A DNA stretch of 12,997 nt from DATEMK01 sp035275625 (GTDB taxonomy: Bacteria > Bacteroidota > Bacteroidia > AKYH767-A > OLB10). Numbering within the stretch: position 1 is the stretch's first letter; the number at the start of each line of letters is the position of its first letter. The stretch covers positions 1 to 12,997 of the forward strand of contig DATEMK010000489.1 in NCBI GenBank assembly GCA_035275625.1. Direction: 5' to 3'. The position numbers and the translations under genes were made by a program. The notes beneath the pieces are model-generated. The model searched no databases. It was not told where the DNA came from and saw only the letters and a program-made list of their open reading frames with translations. Below are positions 1 through 9,103 of the stretch, piece after piece.

Positions 1-1
1 T

Positions 2-3000
2 TCAATACAAGGTAAGATTGTTGATAAAGCAACCGGAGAAACCTTACCTTTTGCCAGCATTGTTGCAGAATTAAACGGGAACCAGGCCGGTGGAGCGCAA
101 TCCGATATTGACGGGAAATTCACTATAAAGCCGTTATCTCCCGGCAAGTATAATATTAAGGCAACATTTGTCGGATATGGAGCAGCGCAGGTGGAAGGTG
201 TAATTGTTTCTGCAGATAAAATCTCTTTTCAGGATATAAAACTAACCAAAGGATCTGTAGATATTACAGCTGTTGAAGTGACAGATTATAAGCAGCCCTT
301 AATTGATATAGGTAATCCTTCAACGCAAAAAACCATCACTTCAGAAGAAATTGAAGCTGCGCCAACACGAAATATTAACACTCTTGCAGCTACTACTGCC
401 GGAGTTACACAAAAAGATGAAGGTGATGCCCTTAATGTAAGGGGTTCCCGTTCCAACGCAACAGATTATTATGTGGATGGTATAAAAGTGAAGGGAAGTT
501 TGAATTTACCTCAGTCAAGCCTTGAACAAATAACTGTAGTTACAGGTGGTGTCCCTGCACAATATGGTGATAATACAGGAGGATTGATTAACGTTACTAC
601 AAAAGGCCCCAGTAAAGAATTTGCCGGAGGAATTGAATTTGTAACATCTGAGCTTTTTGATAGCTATGGTTATAATCTCGGAAGCGCTAACCTATCAGGT
701 CCTATATGGTCAAAAAGAGACCAGGAAGGTAAAAAAAGAACGTTGGCAGGCTTCTTTGTAGCCGGTGAATACCAGCGTGAGAAAGATCCCGATCCTTCAG
801 CCATTGATTTATATAAGGTAAAAGATGACAAGTTTAAAGAAATTACCGAGCATCCTTTAACATTAGACTCAGCGGGTAACGGTTTTAACCTGTCATCAAG
901 TTATCTCAGGCAAAGCGATCTTGAAAAAATTAAATTTAAACCCAATACAGCGGCAGAATCATTCAGAGTAGATGGAAAAATCACTGTAAGCCCGGTTGAA
1001 AAAGTGGACGTAACATTCGGGGGCAATTATTCAAGAGGCAACAGTAATCAGTTTAACTGGAATTTTCAACTTTTTAATTCAAATAATAATGCTAATATTA
1101 TTGAAACAGACTGGAATGCCTTCGGAAGAATTACCCAAAGATTTGGCTCAGGGTCATCAGATAAAGATAAGTCAGCTTCGGTAATAAAAAATGCATATTA
1201 TTCCCTTCAGTTCGATGTTTCGAAACATACAAAAACCACACAAAGCTCAATTCATGAAGACAGGTTATTTGATTATGGCTACATTGGAAAATTTACACAA
1301 ACATTTGACCCGAGCTTTGGGGCAGTACTACCGACCTTTTCAGTTGATACAAATCCCGATCCTGACGACACCACATTTTTTTATACCTTTAGCCCTGACG
1401 GAGATACCATTCACTTTGAGCAGAATGGTTTAACTCCGCATCAATACTTTTTTGAACCGCAAAATGTCAACCCTCTCTCGGAGTATTATACAAATACATA
1501 TTTTGATTATCTTGACAGTATCAATAATCCTGGTGATAACCAAGTTTCTACTTCTTATTTCTTAATTAACGGAGGCAGGCCACCGATAACGTATGGAGTC
1601 TGGTCAACAGCAGGAAGACCTGCTGGCGGATATGTTCTTGATGATCAAACCCGGTATAGGGCAACAATTTCAGGTTCAGCGGATATAAAGAATCATGCTA
1701 TTATGGTGGGTTTTGAATTTGAACAGGACATTGACAGGCAATACTCACTTGCACCTACTACTCTTTGGATAACCATGAGGGGTCTTGCAAATCAAAATAT
1801 CACCAATATAGATAATTCTGTTAACATTTATTCTAATGATACTATTTTCCATCCGCTTTACTATTGCGATACCTGCAATACCCCGGGTTTCTTTGAAAAT
1901 GTCAGGAAAAAACTCGGACTAAGGAATATTGATTTCGTGGATATTGATTCGTATGACAGATCTAATTATTCACTTGACTTGTTTATTCCGGATGAATTGC
2001 TGGATCCGGGAACAGGGCTTCTTTTAGGCTATTATGGTTATGATTACCTGGGAAAAAAGTCTTCGAGCACTCCATCGTTTAAAGATTATTTTACTAAAAA
2101 AGATGAAAATGGAAACTTCACAAGAGAAATGGATGCTTTCCGCCCGGTATATATGGCTGGGTATATACAGGACAAATTTGCAATTAATGACCTTATTTTC
2201 AACGTGGGTGTGCGTGTTGACCGTTTTGATGCCAATCAAAAAGTACTAAATGACCCTTTTCTTCTATATGGTGCATATACAGCGGGAGAAAAGGATATTC
2301 CAAACAGGCCTTCTAATATAGGTGATGATTTTGTGATCTATGTAAATAATGTAAATACACCTACAATTAGCGGTATAATAGGCTATCGTGATGGTACCAC
2401 CTGGTATAATGCCAAAGGCGAAGTGATTGCTGATCCTAAAGTTCTTGCTTCAGCTTCCGGAGGTAAAATTGCACCTTACCTGAGGGATGTTAATTTGGCG
2501 GAAAACGGAACATCAAATGAAAACTTTAACCCTGATGAAAGTTTTAAGGATTATGATCCGCAGATAACTGTGATGCCCCGTGTTGCATTTTCATTTCCCA
2601 TTTCAGACGAAGCTTTATTCTATGCACATTACGATGTACTTACCCAGCGGCCTTCTGCAAATTACAGAAACAATCCCAGCGACTATTATTATCTTGCTTT
2701 GGGACAGGTAACTGCATTAGACAATCCTTCATTAGAACCCGAGAGAACTACAGATTATGAAATGGGATTTCAGCAGAAATTAAGCAGCAGCTCAGCTTTA
2801 TCCATTTCAGCTTTTTACCGTGAGTTAAGAAACCAGGTTGAAATTCAGAATTTATATTATGCGTTTCCAAAGGATTATACCACATACGGCAATATTGATT
2901 TCGGAACCGTCAAAGGACTTTCTTTTGCGTATGATTTAAGAAGGACGGGTAATATCAGGATGTCTGTCGCTTATACACTTCAGTTTGCAGACGGAACAGG

Positions 3001-3634
3001 GTCAAGTGAAACCGCGGCAACCAATTTGATTAATAACGGAATTCCTTACCTGAGGGCGATAAATCCTTATGATTATGACCAAAGGCATACCGTTACTGTT
3101 TCTCTTGATTATCGTTATGGTGAAGGTAAGGATTATAACGGACCCGTATGGTTCGGAAAGCCGGTTCTCCAGAATACCGGGGTTAATTTTGTTATGAATG
3201 TAAATTCAGGCACACCTTTCAGCAGGCAATATGATGTTCAAAGCCTTGATCTGACTGCACAAAATGTGGGGGTAGGTAAATTAGAAGGCAGTATAAATGG
3301 CTCCAGGTTACCCTGGCAATCACGTCTTAACCTCAAAGTTGACCGTGACATACGTTTAAAATTTGGAAAAAACACCGACAAAAAGAAAACTGCTAACCTG
3401 AATATTTATTTCCTTGTTCAAAACCTGCTTAATTCAAAAAATATTATTAGTATCTATAGATATACCGGGCGTCCTGATGATGATGGGTTCTTATCCTCAC
3501 CCCTCGGAATTCAAACTATAAACCAGCAGCTTGATGCAAATTCTTATACTGAATTATACCAGTTGAAAGCAAATAATCCGTCTAATTACAGCCTTCCAAG
3601 AAGAATGCGGCTTGGAATAAGATTTGATTTCTGA
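2..3634 (+). CDS. TonB-dependent outer-membrane receptor with carboxypeptidase-regulatory-like N-domain (5' partial)
   Basis: The reading frame is open from base 2, so the gene starts upstream of the window; a GTG at 191 is internal, not the start. The visible 1210 residues begin in a CarboxypepD_reg-like beta-sandwich (about 1-88: GKIVDKATGETLPFASI, then SDIDGKF and a GKYNIKATFVGY end). A TonB-box-like stretch (AVEVT, 90-94) follows. The plug domain (about 108-200) carries NVRGSRSNATDYYVDG at 145-160 and GGVPAQYGDNTGGLINV at 182-198. The rest is a long 22-strand-type barrel with alternating aromatic strands and loops rich in Tyr, Asn and Asp, ending in an outer-membrane-type terminal Phe (GIRFDF). 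The signal peptide is missing with the 5' end. Such receptors import ligands across the outer membrane using TonB/ExbBD energy. No SusD-type lipoprotein follows and SusC hallmarks are absent, so a polysaccharide-utilisation role is not indicated. The substrate is unknown. The only two cysteines seen form a CDTC pair (622-625). The next gene starts 41 nt downstream, so co-transcription is likely. Confidence 0.93.
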   Translation, partial: SIQGKIVDKATGETLPFASIVAELNGNQAGGAQSDIDGKFTIKPLSPGKYNIKATFVGYGAAQVEGVIVSADKISFQDIKLTKGSVDITAVEVTDYKQPLIDIGNPSTQKTITSEEIEAAPTRNINTLAATTAGVTQKDEGDALNVRGSRSNATDYYVDGIKVKGSLNLPQSSLEQITVVTGGVPAQYGDNTGGLINVTTKGPSKEFAGGIEFVTSELFDSYGYNLGSANLSGPIWSKRDQEGKKRTLAGFFVAGEYQREKDPDPSAIDLYKVKDDKFKEITEHPLTLDSAGNGFNLSSSYLRQSDLEKIKFKPNTAAESFRVDGKITVSPVEKVDVTFGGNYSRGNSNQFNWNFQLFNSNNNANIIETDWNAFGRITQRFGSGSSDKDKSASVIKNAYYSLQFDVSKHTKTTQSSIHEDRLFDYGYIGKFTQTFDPSFGAVLPTFSVDTNPDPDDTTFFYTFSPDGDTIHFEQNGLTPHQYFFEPQNVNPLSEYYTNTYFDYLDSINNPGDNQVSTSYFLINGGRPPITYGVWSTAGRPAGGYVLDDQTRYRATISGSADIKNHAIMVGFEFEQDIDRQYSLAPTTLWITMRGLANQNITNIDNSVNIYSNDTIFHPLYYCDTCNTPGFFENVRKKLGLRNIDFVDIDSYDRSNYSLDLFIPDELLDPGTGLLLGYYGYDYLGKKSSSTPSFKDYFTKKDENGNFTREMDAFRPVYMAGYIQDKFAINDLIFNVGVRVDRFDANQKVLNDPFLLYGAYTAGEKDIPNRPSNIGDDFVIYVNNVNTPTISGIIGYRDGTTWYNAKGEVIADPKVLASASGGKIAPYLRDVNLAENGTSNENFNPDESFKDYDPQITVMPRVAFSFPISDEALFYAHYDVLTQRPSANYRNNPSDYYYLALGQVTALDNPSLEPERTTDYEMGFQQKLSSSSALSISAFYRELRNQVEIQNLYYAFPKDYTTYGNIDFGTVKGLSFAYDLRRTGNIRMSVAYTLQFADGTGSSETAATNLINNGIPYLRAINPYDYDQRHTVTVSLDYRYGEGKDYNGPVWFGKPVLQNTGVNFVMNVNSGTPFSRQYDVQSLDLTAQNVGVGKLEGSINGSRLPWQSRLNLKVDRDIRLKFGKNTDKKKTANLNIYFLVQNLLNSKNIISIYRYTGRPDDDGFLSSPLGIQTINQQLDANSYTELYQLKANNPSNYSLPRRMRLGIRFDF

Positions 3635-3675
3635 TAAAAAAAATTCTGAAAAAATAATTTATTAAATTACTGGAA

Positions 3676-6600
3676 ATGAAAAAAACAACTAAAGTCAGCG
3701 CGTTGACATGTCTAATGTTGATTGCCACAGGAGCCTTTTCCCGTGAAATCCTTAATAATCCTCCAAACCCCAATTACACCCCTGCAAAAATAACAGCAGG
3801 ATGTACGCAAACGACAGCTCAAAAAGACCTTGACTATAACAACGTACGGGCAAGAATATTTGTCGGTGGTGACATGTGGTGGGATATGGGTCCTGTCGGA
3901 AATCCGCAATATGAAGTTCCCAAAGGCTCAGCTAAACACTCCAGTTTTGCCGCTTCTATATGGGTAGGCGGACTTGATGCCGGGAATAATATAAAAGCTG
4001 CGGCACAAAATTACAGGCAAACCGGTAATGATTATTGGGGCGGACCTATTCAGGTTGCTAACTTTTCGATTACAAAAGATAGATGCGATGAATTCAACAG
4101 GTTGTGGAAAATCAGGAAACAAGACGTTGCAAGTTTCCGGAAAAATCCCGATTTTGAAGCCTCCACTGCAGACGAAATCGGGTCAAAGACAGATATAATA
4201 GAATGGCCCGGCAATGGCGGACCGGGAGAAGATCAGTTCCTGGCGCCTTTTCATGATGGAAATGCAGATGGTATTTATGATCCCAGGGCATTGGATGTTG
4301 CCGGACTTCCGGTTGATTACCCCAATTATAATTTTTCTGGTGTTTATTTAAACGTTTCTTCAACGATTCCTAAAGTTGTATGCAATGATTATTTATTTGG
4401 TGATCAGACTATCTGGTGGGTATTTAATGATGTGGGCGGAGTCAAGAACAATACGAATTCTGCACCCATCGGGCTTGAAATACGCGCCCAGGGTTTTTCT
4501 TTCAAAACAAATGATGCAATTAACGATATGACCTTTTATAAATACCAGATTATTAACAGGTCTTCATCTTTATTTAAGCAAACATATTTCGGTCAATGGG
4601 CAGACTGTGATCTTGGTTACTATAAAGACGATTATGTAAGATGCAATGTCAAGCTCGGACTGGGCATTACTTATAATGGTGATTTGGTTGACGAACTTCC
4701 TGATGGTTATGGTAACACTCCTCCAGCCGTAGGAATTGATTTCTTCCAGGGGCCTGAGGCTGATGTGGACGATAATATAGATAACGACCGTGATGGCTGT
4801 ATAGACTGCTCTTATCTTACTGACCCCAATACCGGGTTAACCATTACGGTTCCGGACACCGATTTGCCCGAGCAAATTATCATGTCTAAGTTTGTTTACT
4901 ATAATAACAGTACCGGTGACCCTATACAAGGAGAACCCAATAATTATATTGATTATTATAATTATTTAAAAGGAATTTGGAAAAATGGCGTGAGAATGAC
5001 CTGGGGGGGAACAGGGTACAATCCTGGCAGCACTGATACATGTGATTTTATGTTTCCCGGAACAACGGATTTAACTCATAGCACCTCAAACCCGGTGAAT
5101 TGGACGGAAGAGGTTACCAGCAATGTAGTTGACGACAGGCGCATGTTGCAATCTGCCGGTCCCTTCACATTACAGCCGGGTGCCGTTAATTTTATAACTG
5201 TGGGAGTGGTTTGGGCGCGTGCTGCTTCAGGGGACAATACTGCATCTATTGCTTCACTTGAAGAGGCAGATGTAAAAGCACAGGCATTATTTGACTATTG
5301 CTTTAAGACACTGGACGGTCCTGATGCTCCGGATTTAGTCATCCGGGAATTAGATAAAGAATTGATCTTCTCTCTCCATAATACCGACACTACTGCTACT
5401 GAGCGGTACAGTGCAAAAGATCCTGCTTTTACGGACACCACATTTACAGATGAACAAAAGAGTTACAAATTCCAGGGTTACCAGGTGTACCAGTTAAAAA
5501 CTGCTGAAGGCAGCTTATCTGATATTCAAAATCATCCGGATGACATCAAATTGTTATTTCAGTGTGACATTAAGGATGGAATAAACCAGATTGTAAATTA
5601 TTCTTTGGCCCCCTTTAGTGTTTACACGGCAGAAGTCAAAGCCAGCGGTGCAGATGCAGGGATAACGCATACTTTCAAAGTGGACAGGGATCTTTTTGCC
5701 GTAGGCAACACAGCACTGGTAAATCATAAAACTTATTATTATACTGTGGTCGCTTATGCTTATAATAATTATCAAACATTTGATCCTTTGAATTCACAGC
5801 TCGGAGGTCAGCAGAAGCCATACCTCGCAGGAAGAAATAATATAAAGAATTATAGTGCAATTCCGCATTTTATTGATCCGGAAAACGGGGGAACTATTTT
5901 AAATTCCGGATACGGTGACGGACCCGTTATTACGCGTATCCAGGGACAGGGCAACGGTGGAATGAAGCTTGATTTTACCCAGGGTACAGTTGATGAAATT
6001 TTAAATTCCCCATCACATCGTGCTTTGCATCCTTCCTATATGGGAGGTAAAGGGCCTATTGATGTGAAAGTATATGATCCTTTATTGGTAAGGGGGCTGG
6101 ATTTCACAAACACATTTAACGGTGTGGCTGACGATAGCCGTTGGACAATGCTTGAGCATGGTTCAGGAATCCAAGTAGTTGAAGATACTACAATCAGCCA
6201 GTTTTATGAACAGGTTTTTTCAACTGATCATAAACAAAAAGGACCTGATGGAAAAGATCTTAAGCTTAACTGGGGAATTTCTGCAAATATTCATAAAGTA
6301 CTTGAACCGGGTGGGGTAGATTCAATAGGTAACGGATTCATTGATGCCACTATTTCATATAAAGACAATTCAGCAAGATGGATCAATTTTCTTGAAAATT
6401 CTACGGGCGATACTTATGAAAACTGGATAAGGAGTGTTAATGGTATCAGTTCTCCCAAAAAAGATCCTCTCAGAGTTTATGAAAGTGTATTAAACGGAAC
6501 ATGGGCGCCATTGGCAGTTTGTGCGGTTGCAACTTCATCTTCAGTGGATTCACTGATGCCTAAGCCGTCAGCTGCTGTGATGAATGATATTCAGTTAGGG

Positions 6601-7884
6601 TTATCACCCGGTAGCCCCTCTAACTTGGTTCAGGTTGGTATTGCAAGTGTAGATATTGTATTTACCAGCGATCAAAGCAAATGGTCAAGGGCAGCAGTCA
6701 TTGAAATGGGAAACAAGATTACTTATACTATTGGTGGCGCAAGCAGGTTCGACCTCCGGAAATCTGCTTCAATTGATAAAAACGGAAATATGAATTTTCC
6801 CTCATCAGATAATGATGATTTTTCAACTGGAATGGGATGGTTTCCGGGTTATGCCGTGAATCTTGAAACCGGTGAAAGGCTTAATATCGTTTATGGAGAA
6901 AATTCTGGCGATCCTGGAAATAACGGAACCGATATGAAATGGAATCCGACCGAAAATGTGTATAACAGTGCCGGTAATCCGGTATTTGGCGGAATGCATT
7001 ACATTTATGTTTTCGGTCGTAATTTCCCGGATGGAAGAGGAGTTCCTTTATACGATGGATGTAAATATATACATGACACCCTGTTAACTGCCGCGAGTAT
7101 CGGAAACGCCAATATGAGAAAAGCTCTTTGGAAAGAGGGCATGTGGGTAAGTATTCCTATTCTTGAAAAAGGAAAAACTTTAAATCAAACGGATATTACT
7201 GTAAAATTGAGAGTATCAAAAACATACAGATGGTACAACCCTGATGCTAATGCAGGCGTCTATGTGGGTAAAGGCGAGACTCTTGCCATAGGAGAAGAAT
7301 ATTATGTGGTAAGTGGAAATGCCATTTACAATGGCGATACTATTTATGCGGATGATAAATTTACAACTGTAAGCGGTTTAACGACATTTGCAAGTACAGC
7401 TAATGTTAATGGTTTCGTAACTATTGCCAATAGAAACGGATATCCGGTTTACAATTTCAATACGTATGATCTCGCCCCCATACTGGGTAATATGGACGCA
7501 GCAAAAGATGCGTTGAAATTAGTAAATATTGTACCCAACCCCTATTATGCTTATTCCGCTTATGAGGGCACAACCGGGGTTGCCGGACAATTGGATAATC
7601 GTATAAAAATTGTTAATCTTCCTCCCAAGTGTACAATTTCTATTTTCACATTAAACGGTGTCCTTGTTAAACGGTTCATTCGTGAGGTGGCCGCTGATAA
7701 TTCCCTGGGGAGTGATCTGGGTACCATCAACACTGAAACTTCTGTTGATTGGGATTTGAAAAATACCCAGGGTATTACCGTAGCAAGCGGAATTTACCTT
7801 GTTCATGTTGATGCCGGAGAATTAGGAAAGCGGACGCTGAAATGGTTTGGCGTTTTGCGTCCGATTGATGTTGGAGTGTACTAA
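3676..7884 (+). CDS. Large exported protein of an uncharacterised Bacteroidota family with T9SS-like C-terminal domain
   Basis: This 1402-residue protein has a clear signal peptide: Lys-rich start, hydrophobic core, probable cleavage near residue 22 (GAFS/RE). The mature N-terminus has the Trp-rich block GGDMWWDMG (64-72) followed by AKHSSFAASIWVGGLDAG (86-103), which I recognise from memory as typical of long, function-unknown secreted Bacteroidota proteins. Two Ca-binding-like loops occur: DGNADGIYD (194-202) and DNDRDGCID (369-377). DDRRMLQSAGPF lies at 486-497, an FnIII-like segment at about 595-700 (ending near YYYTVVAYAYNN), and GMGWFPGYAVN at 1052-1062. The C-terminal 120 residues start with VNIVPNPYYA (1283-1292) and include IFTLNGVLVKRF and VASGIYLVHV, resembling a T9SS type A sorting / FlgD-Ig-like domain, but the end (KWFGVLRPIDVGVY) is not the usual basic sorting tail. 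I infer a surface-exposed or surface-attached protein working with the flanking receptor and PorV-like barrel. No catalytic motif is recognisable. The start is the first ATG in frame and gives the signal peptide. Confidence 0.9.
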   Translation: MKKTTKVSALTCLMLIATGAFSREILNNPPNPNYTPAKITAGCTQTTAQKDLDYNNVRARIFVGGDMWWDMGPVGNPQYEVPKGSAKHSSFAASIWVGGLDAGNNIKAAAQNYRQTGNDYWGGPIQVANFSITKDRCDEFNRLWKIRKQDVASFRKNPDFEASTADEIGSKTDIIEWPGNGGPGEDQFLAPFHDGNADGIYDPRALDVAGLPVDYPNYNFSGVYLNVSSTIPKVVCNDYLFGDQTIWWVFNDVGGVKNNTNSAPIGLEIRAQGFSFKTNDAINDMTFYKYQIINRSSSLFKQTYFGQWADCDLGYYKDDYVRCNVKLGLGITYNGDLVDELPDGYGNTPPAVGIDFFQGPEADVDDNIDNDRDGCIDCSYLTDPNTGLTITVPDTDLPEQIIMSKFVYYNNSTGDPIQGEPNNYIDYYNYLKGIWKNGVRMTWGGTGYNPGSTDTCDFMFPGTTDLTHSTSNPVNWTEEVTSNVVDDRRMLQSAGPFTLQPGAVNFITVGVVWARAASGDNTASIASLEEADVKAQALFDYCFKTLDGPDAPDLVIRELDKELIFSLHNTDTTATERYSAKDPAFTDTTFTDEQKSYKFQGYQVYQLKTAEGSLSDIQNHPDDIKLLFQCDIKDGINQIVNYSLAPFSVYTAEVKASGADAGITHTFKVDRDLFAVGNTALVNHKTYYYTVVAYAYNNYQTFDPLNSQLGGQQKPYLAGRNNIKNYSAIPHFIDPENGGTILNSGYGDGPVITRIQGQGNGGMKLDFTQGTVDEILNSPSHRALHPSYMGGKGPIDVKVYDPLLVRGLDFTNTFNGVADDSRWTMLEHGSGIQVVEDTTISQFYEQVFSTDHKQKGPDGKDLKLNWGISANIHKVLEPGGVDSIGNGFIDATISYKDNSARWINFLENSTGDTYENWIRSVNGISSPKKDPLRVYESVLNGTWAPLAVCAVATSSSVDSLMPKPSAAVMNDIQLGLSPGSPSNLVQVGIASVDIVFTSDQSKWSRAAVIEMGNKITYTIGGASRFDLRKSASIDKNGNMNFPSSDNDDFSTGMGWFPGYAVNLETGERLNIVYGENSGDPGNNGTDMKWNPTENVYNSAGNPVFGGMHYIYVFGRNFPDGRGVPLYDGCKYIHDTLLTAASIGNANMRKALWKEGMWVSIPILEKGKTLNQTDITVKLRVSKTYRWYNPDANAGVYVGKGETLAIGEEYYVVSGNAIYNGDTIYADDKFTTVSGLTTFASTANVNGFVTIANRNGYPVYNFNTYDLAPILGNMDAAKDALKLVNIVPNPYYAYSAYEGTTGVAGQLDNRIKIVNLPPKCTISIFTLNGVLVKRFIREVAADNSLGSDLGTINTETSVDWDLKNTQGITVASGIYLVHVDAGELGKRTLKWFGVLRPIDVGVY

Positions 7885-7936
7885 AAATACTATTTTTACA
7901 GACCTGAAATTGACCACTAAAAACTAGCATAATAAT

Positions 7937-9016
7937 ATGAAGAAATATTTAGGAAAAGTAACTTACTTACTGATTGCATTTTCGCTTCTTAATACCATAA
8001 CTGAGCGTGTTTTTGCAGGTAATGAAGACCGTGCAGGATCAGCCGGTGCGACTGAGCTATTGATTAATCCATGGGCAAGAAGTGCAGGATGGGGCGGAGT
8101 TAATATTGCTTCAGTAAAGGGATGCGAATCCAGTTTCCTTAACATTGCAGGTGCGGCTTTTGTAAAAAAGACTGAAATCTCTTTCACTCAAACCAAATAT
8201 CTTAAGGGAAGTGAAATCAATATCAGCGCACTGGGATTTTCACAAAAAGTAGGTGCCACTGGTGTTGTTACGCTGGCTTTAATGTCAATGAGCTTTGGAG
8301 ATATTCCGATTACCACTGTTGACTTGCCTGAAGGAGGATTGGGTACTTATTCCCCTCAATTTATTAATCTGGGATTATCCTATTCAAAAGAATTTTCCAA
8401 TAGTATTTATGGCGGGATCACAGCCAGAATTATTTCTGAATCTATTTCAGATGTTAAAGCATCCGGTTTTGCTTTTGATGCAGGCATTATTTACCGCACA
8501 GGAACCAATGCAGAAAAAGACAATCTGAAAATCGGAATTGCGTTAAAAAATGTCGGAGCGCCTCTTAAATATTCCGGTGACGGACTCACTTTTAAAGGAA
8601 ATCCTCCCGGCTATCCATATACGGGAAATTACCAGATGACCGTTTTACAACGGTCTGATAAGTTTGAAATGCCTTCTCTCGTGAATATTGGTATTTCTTA
8701 TGATTGGAAACTTGCCGAACTGCATTCTTTAACAACTGCACTTCTCTTCACTTCCAATTCCTTTACCAACGATCAATTTGGTGGCGGTTTGGAATATACA
8801 TTCAAAAAATTATTCAGCCTCAGAGGCGGTTATGTGTATGAGAAAAAACTTAGCAATGAGGAGGAGAGTGTAACAGCTTCCAATGGCTTGTCAGGAGGTG
8901 TTACAGTGGAAGTTCCTCTTGGAAAATCGGGCAAAAGCTTAGGAATTGATTATGCATATTCAACCACCCGGTATTTTGACGGAACTCATCGGGTTGGAAT
9001 AAGGCTTACATTGTAA
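7937..9016 (+). CDS. PorV/PorQ-family outer-membrane beta-barrel protein
   Basis: The protein has 359 residues with a signal peptide (cleavage likely after VFA, residue 27). The mature start has the family pattern GATELLINPWARSAGWGGVN (37-56) followed by the ESSFLNIAGAAF segment, equivalent to the 'ARaagmGgA...NPAgla' signature of PorV/PorQ (UPF0164-like) barrels. The remainder alternates short amphipathic strands and Gly/Asn turns and ends in IRLTL, as expected for an outer-membrane barrel of about 14 strands. Known PorV shuttles T9SS cargo from the translocon to the attachment complex; PorQ and other paralogues also act at the outer membrane. Because it lies 52 nt behind a cargo-like gene, I infer that it serves that protein. 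It is probably a paralogue and not the core PorV, because no porU or other T9SS core gene is nearby. It is the last gene of the three-gene unit, which ends at the hairpin terminator at 9039-9076. Confidence 0.85.
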   Translation: MKKYLGKVTYLLIAFSLLNTITERVFAGNEDRAGSAGATELLINPWARSAGWGGVNIASVKGCESSFLNIAGAAFVKKTEISFTQTKYLKGSEINISALGFSQKVGATGVVTLALMSMSFGDIPITTVDLPEGGLGTYSPQFINLGLSYSKEFSNSIYGGITARIISESISDVKASGFAFDAGIIYRTGTNAEKDNLKIGIALKNVGAPLKYSGDGLTFKGNPPGYPYTGNYQMTVLQRSDKFEMPSLVNIGISYDWKLAELHSLTTALLFTSNSFTNDQFGGGLEYTFKKLFSLRGGYVYEKKLSNEEESVTASNGLSGGVTVEVPLGKSGKSLGIDYAYSTTRYFDGTHRVGIRLTL

Positions 9017-9038
9017 TAATTAAAATTAAAATCACTTT

Positions 9039-9076
9039 AAAGAGTCCCGATTTTTATCGGGATTCTTTTATTTTTA
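9039..9076 (+). terminator. Rho-independent terminator after the receptor/cargo/PorV-like unit
   Basis: An inverted repeat pairs 9039-9051 (AAAGAGTCCCGAT) with 9056-9068 (ATCGGGATTCTTT): 13 pairs including one G-U wobble, closed by a TTTT loop. A T-rich tail (ATTTTTAT) follows. It begins 22 nt after the stop codon of the PorV-like gene and ends 27 nt before greA. It therefore separates the outer-membrane unit from the housekeeping genes. Confidence 0.85.
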
Positions 9077-9103
9077 TAAAGGCTACATTAAATCTTAAAT
9101 AAA

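Noticed and set aside
191..193. GTG at 191 as the start of the TonB receptor
   Set aside because: The same frame is open and clearly coding back to base 2, with a complete-looking carboxypeptidase-regulatory-like domain; the true start is upstream of the window.
2024..2249. Overlapping 71-codon open frames on both strands within the receptor
   Set aside because: Both lie in alternative frames of an intact conserved barrel gene and have no protein-like pattern.
2..7884. SusC/SusD polysaccharide-utilisation locus
   Set aside because: The second gene is a giant protein with a Sec signal and T9SS-like end, not a SusD lipoprotein; no lipobox, glycoside hydrolase or sensor gene is present.
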